Of a DNA stretch of 41,603 nt, positions 37,653-41,603 are shown piece by piece; position 1 is the stretch's first letter; each line of letters begins with the position of its first letter. Both the position numbers and the translations under genes were made by a program. The stretch comes from Halothiobacillus sp. (GTDB taxonomy: Bacteria; Pseudomonadota; Gammaproteobacteria; Halothiobacillales; Halothiobacillaceae). The notes beneath the pieces are model-generated. The model was not told the DNA's origin, made no database searches, and was given only the letters and a program-made list of their open reading frames with translations. Where the stretch lies: positions 1 to 41,603 of the forward strand of contig JAGUXT010000006.1 of the NCBI GenBank assembly GCA_020061705.1, read 5' to 3'.

Positions 37653-38435
37653 ATGCATATCCACCCCATCCCCGCCTTTGAAGACAATTACATCTGGCTT
37701 GTGATCGAAGGCCAAAACGCCGCCGTGATTGACCCCGGCCAGGCCGATCCGGTCATCGACTATCTCGAAAAGCATCAGCTCAACCTCAAGGCCATCCTGC
37801 TCACCCATCATCACTACGACCATATCGACGGCGCTCAAACCCTGCGCGAACGCTACGCCTGCCCTGTTTATGGCCCCAAAATGCGCGAAATCGACACTAT
37901 TTCGCAAGCTGAAGGCGAGGGCATCGACCTAAGCAGCGAAGGCCTGGGGCAGTGGCAAATCATCACCACCCCCGGCCACACACTCGACCATCTCGCTTAC
38001 TTTAGTTCGTCTTCGCCGCCCGTGCTGTTCTGCGGCGACACCCTGTTCGGCGCAGGCTGCGGCAAATTGTTCGAAGGCACAGCGGAGCAAATGCAAGACT
38101 CGCTGCAAAAAATCCGCAACCTGCCCGACGACACGCTCATCTACTGCGGCCACGAATACACCGAAGACAACCTGCGCTTTGCCTCTTTGGCCGAGCCTGA
38201 TAATGCCGACATTCACCAGCGTGTCGCCAGCTCGCACGCCCAACGCACACAAAACCAGCCGACGCTACCCAGCACTCTGGCACTTGAGAAAGCCACCAAC
38301 CCCTTCCTGCGTTGGGACAATGCCGAACTTCTGGCTCAGGCTGAACAACACGCCCGACATAGCCTGGACACTCCCGCCGCAATATTCGCTGCCGTGCGTG
38401 CATGGAAGGACGCGTTTGACAGCCGACCCCAATGA
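37653..38435 (+). CDS. gloB: Hydroxyacylglutathione hydrolase (glyoxalase II)
   Basis: Hydrolyses S-lactoylglutathione to lactate and glutathione in methylglyoxal detoxification. It has 260 residues. The binuclear metal motif THHHYDH is at 51-57, with TPGHTLDHLAY and FCGDTLFGAGCGK further on and CGHEYTEDNLRFA after that. The C-terminal substrate-binding helices (NPFLRWD) are present. Cytosolic. The opposite-facing comEC start is about 67 bases upstream. Confidence 0.96.
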   Translation: MHIHPIPAFEDNYIWLVIEGQNAAVIDPGQADPVIDYLEKHQLNLKAILLTHHHYDHIDGAQTLRERYACPVYGPKMREIDTISQAEGEGIDLSSEGLGQWQIITTPGHTLDHLAYFSSSSPPVLFCGDTLFGAGCGKLFEGTAEQMQDSLQKIRNLPDDTLIYCGHEYTEDNLRFASLAEPDNADIHQRVASSHAQRTQNQPTLPSTLALEKATNPFLRWDNAELLAQAEQHARHSLDTPAAIFAAVRAWKDAFDSRPQ

Positions 38436-38449
38436 AACAAGAGTTATTC

Positions 38450-38550
38450 AGGACTTACGCAAAAGTGCTCCGGCAAGGCAAAGCGACGAAGACAGTACAC
38501 TTGTACGGTGAGGTGCTTTAACGCCGCCGGGACGGTTTTGCGTAAGTCCT
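38450..38550. repeat. 101-base MITE-like element with 15-base perfect terminal inverted repeats
   Basis: AGGACTTACGCAAAA (38450-38464) and TTTTGCGTAAGTCCT (38536-38550) are exact inverted repeats. The interior has no coding content, with a small palindrome GTACACTTGTAC. Transposon-like ends of this kind suggest a non-autonomous element moved by an IS transposase elsewhere in the genome. It begins 14 bases after the gloB stop and ends 100 bases before mltD. Confidence 0.8.
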
Positions 38551-38650
38551 ATTATGCTGCTTGCATCAAAGCTCAATTCATTCAATGCCTTGCCTCATCC
38601 CGCCCGGCTCGGTACGATGTTTATTTGTTACCCTTGAGTTCAAGGCATCC

Positions 38651-40330
38651 ATGCGCCTGTTATTTATTTTTTTGCTTCTCCCCCTTCTCGCTCTCACTGG
38701 CTGTGCGCAAATGGACACGCGCGACGACGACACTCTTGCTCAAGGTGAGTTAAGTCGCGAACAACTCTACCGCCTACCCGCCACGCCAACACCCACGCAA
38801 CAAGACAACACGACCCCACGTGCGGATTATGGCCTGTGGACGCGCCTTGGTCAGAACTTCACCATGCACACCATAGAAAATGAGCGCATTGATGCTGAAG
38901 TCTTTTTCTACCAAGCACGCCTTGACCAGCTGAATCGCACCAGCAAACGCGCCGAGCCTTACCTGTTTTTTATTGTTGAACAACTGCGCGAACGTGGTAT
39001 GCCACTGGAGTTAGCCCTACTTCCCATTGTGGAAAGCTCCTATCAACCACAAGCCACCTCACGCTCACAGGCCGCCGGATTGTGGCAGTTCATCCCCAGT
39101 ACCGGCACACAATACGGCTTGAAGCAAAACTGGTGGTACGACGGCCGCCGCGATGTGCAAGCCTCCACCCAAGCCGCACTCGACTACCTGCAATACCTCA
39201 ACAACATGTTTAATGGCGACTGGGCACTCAGCCTCGCGGCCTACAACGCTGGCGAAGGCACCATCAGCCGTGCGGTGCAAAAAGCTCAGGCCAAAGGCGA
39301 ACCCAGCGATTACTGGTCACTCGACCTGCCGGATGAAACCGAACACTACGTCCCGCGTCTGCTGGCGCTGGTGCGAATGTTCCACAACCCCGAAAGCTGT
39401 GGCCTGACACCACACCGCGTTGAAGACATCCCTGTCTTCACCCAGGTCACCTTCGACAAACCGCTGGATTTATCCAAAATTGCCAGCGCCGTGTCCATGA
39501 GCGAAGCCGACTTGTATCGTTTCAACCCGGCCTTCAAGCGCGGCGTCAATGGACACGGTCAAGACGTTGTCGCCTTGTTATTGCCGCATGACAAAGCCGA
39601 ACAACTGCGAGGCCGCGACATGGAAGACTTCTGCGTCACCCTCGCGCCGCCACGCCAGGTGACCCTAAAAAGGGCCGAAAGCCTTGCCTCTGTCGCCAAA
39701 CGCTACGGAGTCAGCCAAAGCGAGATTCGTGAGATCAACCCTGCTCTTGGCACGAAGCTCAAGCATGGTCAGAGCCTGCTTATTCCTTCCAACCGCATGA
39801 TCGCGGGACGCAGCAACAGCACCGTCGTCGCCGAAGCAGAAACACCCGCGCAGCCTGACCCACTCAAACTACCCGCCAAGGAGCGGTATGCCGTCGCACC
39901 GAAAATCACCCATTCGGTCAGTGCGGGCGATAGCCTTTTCAATATTTCGCGCAAATATGGGGTTACACCCAACGAGTTGGCCTCCTGGAACAAGCTTAAT
40001 ACCAAGTCCACACTCAAAACCGGCCAGAAACTAACCGTGTACTGTGAACTTCCAAACAGCGCAAGGGCAAGCACAAAAACCAAAAACGATGGCAGTTTGG
40101 CCAATGAAAGCGCCCAATCCACACCAAAATCAAGCGCCGAAAAACCCGCTGTCAAAACCACCACCTACATCGTCAAAAAGGGTGACACTCTGCACTCGAT
40201 TGCCCAACGTTTCAAAGTCACGGTCGCTCAACTACGTGACTGGAACCATCTCAAAGCGAACGACAGCATCAACCAGGGACAGAAGATCATCGTAGCCTTG
40301 GCCGAAAAAAAGTCGGCCATCATCTCGTAA
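38651..40330 (+). CDS. mltD: Membrane-bound lytic murein transglycosylase D
   Basis: A lipoprotein that cleaves glycan strands of peptidoglycan. The ATG at 38651 gives a lipoprotein signal with lipobox LTGC (C18). The SLT domain follows, with catalytic E128 in LLPIVESSYQPQATSRSQAAG and GLWQFIPSTGTQYGL (143-157), then three LysM domains near 336-380, 418-460 and 504-548 separated by Ser/Thr/Lys-rich linkers. The length is 559 residues. An in-frame extension upstream to 38561 would start next to the inverted-repeat element and is rejected. The ribosome site is weak (AAGG). Confidence 0.95.
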   Translation: MRLLFIFLLLPLLALTGCAQMDTRDDDTLAQGELSREQLYRLPATPTPTQQDNTTPRADYGLWTRLGQNFTMHTIENERIDAEVFFYQARLDQLNRTSKRAEPYLFFIVEQLRERGMPLELALLPIVESSYQPQATSRSQAAGLWQFIPSTGTQYGLKQNWWYDGRRDVQASTQAALDYLQYLNNMFNGDWALSLAAYNAGEGTISRAVQKAQAKGEPSDYWSLDLPDETEHYVPRLLALVRMFHNPESCGLTPHRVEDIPVFTQVTFDKPLDLSKIASAVSMSEADLYRFNPAFKRGVNGHGQDVVALLLPHDKAEQLRGRDMEDFCVTLAPPRQVTLKRAESLASVAKRYGVSQSEIREINPALGTKLKHGQSLLIPSNRMIAGRSNSTVVAEAETPAQPDPLKLPAKERYAVAPKITHSVSAGDSLFNISRKYGVTPNELASWNKLNTKSTLKTGQKLTVYCELPNSARASTKTKNDGSLANESAQSTPKSSAEKPAVKTTTYIVKKGDTLHSIAQRFKVTVAQLRDWNHLKANDSINQGQKIIVALAEKKSAIIS

Positions 40331-40401
40331 TGAAGGGCTGAAACATCCCCGTCACATAAATCCCGCAGGCTTGCAGCATTTTCACCTCCAGGGAACATGC
40401 C

Positions 40402-41316
40402 ATGCCAACGAATGACGATATGCAGCACCGCCTCAACAACGAACGCCTCGACAGCTTCGACGAGTCATTTGAACTTGAGCTTGAAGACGATCTGGCTGAC
40501 CACGTTCTTGGTTTGGACGCCACGCCGCTTGATGAAGCCAGCCGCAACCAGCGCCTGCACTATTTCCGTGAACTGCTGCGTTTGCAAGGCGAACTGGTCA
40601 AACTGCAAGACTGGGTGCAACACACCAAGCAAAAGATCGTCATCCTGTTTGAAGGCCGCGATGCCGCCGGCAAAGGTGGCGTGATCAAACGCATCATGCA
40701 GCGCCTCAACCCGCGTGTTTGCCGTGTGGTTGCCCTGCCCGCACCCAACGACCGCGAGCGCACCCAGTGGTACTTCCAGCGTTATGTGCCGCACCTGCCC
40801 GCCGCCGGTGAAATCGTGCTGTTTGACCGCAGCTGGTACAACCGCGCCGGCGTTGAGCGCGTGATGGGCTTCTGCACCGACCACGAATATGAAGAATTCT
40901 TCCGCAGTGTGCCCGAGTTTGAACGCATGCTGGTGCGCTCCGGCATGACCGTGATCAAATACTGGTTCTCGATTACCGACGACGAGCAACACATGCGCTT
41001 CACCAGCCGCATTCAAGACCCGCTCAAGCAATGGAAACTCAGCCCGATGGATCTCGAATCCCGCCGCCGCTGGGAGGACTACACCAAGGTCAAGGAAATC
41101 ATGCTTGAGCGCACGCATATTCCCGAAGCACCGTGGTGGATTGTCGAAGCGGTGGACAAGAAAAAAGCGCGCCTCAATTGCATCCATCACCTGCTCAGCC
41201 AGTTCGATTATTTTGAAGTTGAGCGTCAGATGGTCGTACTCCCCGAACGGGTACGCAACGCCGAGTATTACCGCCAGCCGGTACCAGCCGAGATGATCGT
41301 ACCGGAAGTGTATTGA
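40402..41316 (+). CDS. ppk2: Polyphosphate kinase 2
   Basis: Transfers phosphate between polyphosphate and nucleotides in the cytosol. The 304-residue single-domain form fits class I PPK2, which usually makes GTP or ATP from the diphosphates. The P-loop EGRDAAGKGG is at 84-93 and the Walker B segment FDRSWYNRAG at 141-150. The acidic N-terminal 45 residues are extra to the core fold. An AGGGA ribosome site lies 7 bases upstream. It begins about 71 bases after mltD. Class specificity needs assay. Confidence 0.93.
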   Translation: MPTNDDMQHRLNNERLDSFDESFELELEDDLADHVLGLDATPLDEASRNQRLHYFRELLRLQGELVKLQDWVQHTKQKIVILFEGRDAAGKGGVIKRIMQRLNPRVCRVVALPAPNDRERTQWYFQRYVPHLPAAGEIVLFDRSWYNRAGVERVMGFCTDHEYEEFFRSVPEFERMLVRSGMTVIKYWFSITDDEQHMRFTSRIQDPLKQWKLSPMDLESRRRWEDYTKVKEIMLERTHIPEAPWWIVEAVDKKKARLNCIHHLLSQFDYFEVERQMVVLPERVRNAEYYRQPVPAEMIVPEVY

Positions 41317-41328
41317 TCGGATGTCCGT

Positions 41329-41372
41329 CAAACGAAGGTTTGTTGAACACTTGCGCCAAGGGCGCGGATTTG
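41329..41372 (+). repeat. 44-base dispersed repeat, copy B
   Basis: This copy matches 2662-2705 at 36 of 44 positions, same orientation in the window. It begins 12 bases after the ppk2 stop. It contains a small GCGCC-AAG-GGCGC hairpin that is degraded in copy A. Confidence 0.5.
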
Positions 41373-41395
41373 GATTTGGGCTTCCCTCCCCTTTT

Positions 41396-41584
41396 GATGC
41401 CGCCGTGAACTGGCCTGTGGAGGCCGGGTAAAAGCGCCATGGATGGCGCATTTAGTCTCTCCGCGACAGGATGTTGCGTTGAGACGACCCTGCTGGAGCA
41501 GGCTAGTTCACGGCTTGCCCGAAGGGCGGCATCAACGGGGTGTCTTTCTTTGGTTCCTTTCTTTGGACAAGCAAAGAAAGGAAC
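41396..41584. repeat. Complex palindromic element at the window end
   Basis: Several inverted repeats are stacked here. GATGCCGCCGTGAACT (41396-41411) pairs with AGTTCACGG (41505-41513) and GGCGGCATC (41525-41533) across a small hairpin. Inner hairpins are 41412-41425 (GGCCT/AGGCC) and 41434-41449 (GCGCCAT/ATGGCGC). A final 13-bp perfect stem is 41553-41565/41572-41584 (GTTCCTTTCTTTG). There is no coding signal; the element may continue past the window. Confidence 0.65.
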
Positions 41585-41603
41585 TCGTCCGTAACAAACA
41601 TGG

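Noticed and set aside
40465-41451. 328-residue open frame antisense to ppk2
   Set aside because: It overlaps the complete ppk2 gene and the palindromic repeat after it, and shows no recognisable domain.
41553-41590. 13-bp hairpin at the window end considered as a terminator
   Set aside because: No T-run follows the stem on either strand; it fits better as part of the repeat element.

Overview
The window looks like a chromosomal stretch of a proteobacterium, most likely a gammaproteobacterium. The gene order trpS-nnrD-tsaE-amiC-mutL-miaA resembles the gammaproteobacterial tsaE-ami-mutL-miaA cluster, the ubiE-ubiJ-ubiB operon is present, and the N-terminus of MutL reads like gammaproteobacterial MutL. 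G+C is moderate, roughly mid-50s by eye, and cydAB is visibly more AT-rich. A sulfide:quinone-reductase-like flavoprotein and a short-loop bd oxidase fit a respiratory, possibly sulfur-oxidising lifestyle, but the sequence does not identify a genus.

Layout. 1-6480 (minus): trpS, nnrD, tsaE, amiC, mutL and a truncated miaA form a tightly packed housekeeping operon. 6579-13839 (plus): a Kef-type antiporter, cydA, cydB, a GT4 glycosyltransferase and selO follow each other with short gaps or overlaps. 13854-18673 (minus): gnd, zwf, pgi and a low-molecular-weight phosphatase form a central-carbon block, with a miniature inverted-repeat element between zwf and pgi. 19157-25348 (plus): ppc, a DUF971 gene, ubiE, ubiJ and ubiB form one overlapping operon, preceded by a block of five perfect hairpins. 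25457-32366 is more accessory: a COG3910-type ATPase, an SQR-like flavoprotein, an unrecognised 301-residue protein, a methyltransferase/erythromycin-esterase fusion, and fetAB. 32564-41316 (mostly plus): a 1-Cys peroxiredoxin, a DUF3817 membrane protein, a secreted dienelactone hydrolase, an unknown protein, comEC (minus), gloB, mltD and ppk2. The last 290 bases hold a complex palindromic repeat.

How the genes work together. The first block covers tRNA modification, mismatch repair, cell separation and metabolite repair. The gnd-zwf-pgi block feeds NADPH and pentose synthesis from glucose 6-phosphate, without a 6-phosphogluconolactonase gene beside it. The ppc operon joins anaplerosis to ubiquinone synthesis, which would supply the bd oxidase and the SQR-like enzyme.

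The most unusual features are non-coding or junctional: several miniature inverted-repeat elements, two of which share sequence modules, and a remnant of the 3' end of fetB about 3.2 kb from the intact gene. This remnant makes the intervening two-gene unit (unknown protein plus PCMT-esterase fusion) look like an inserted cassette.
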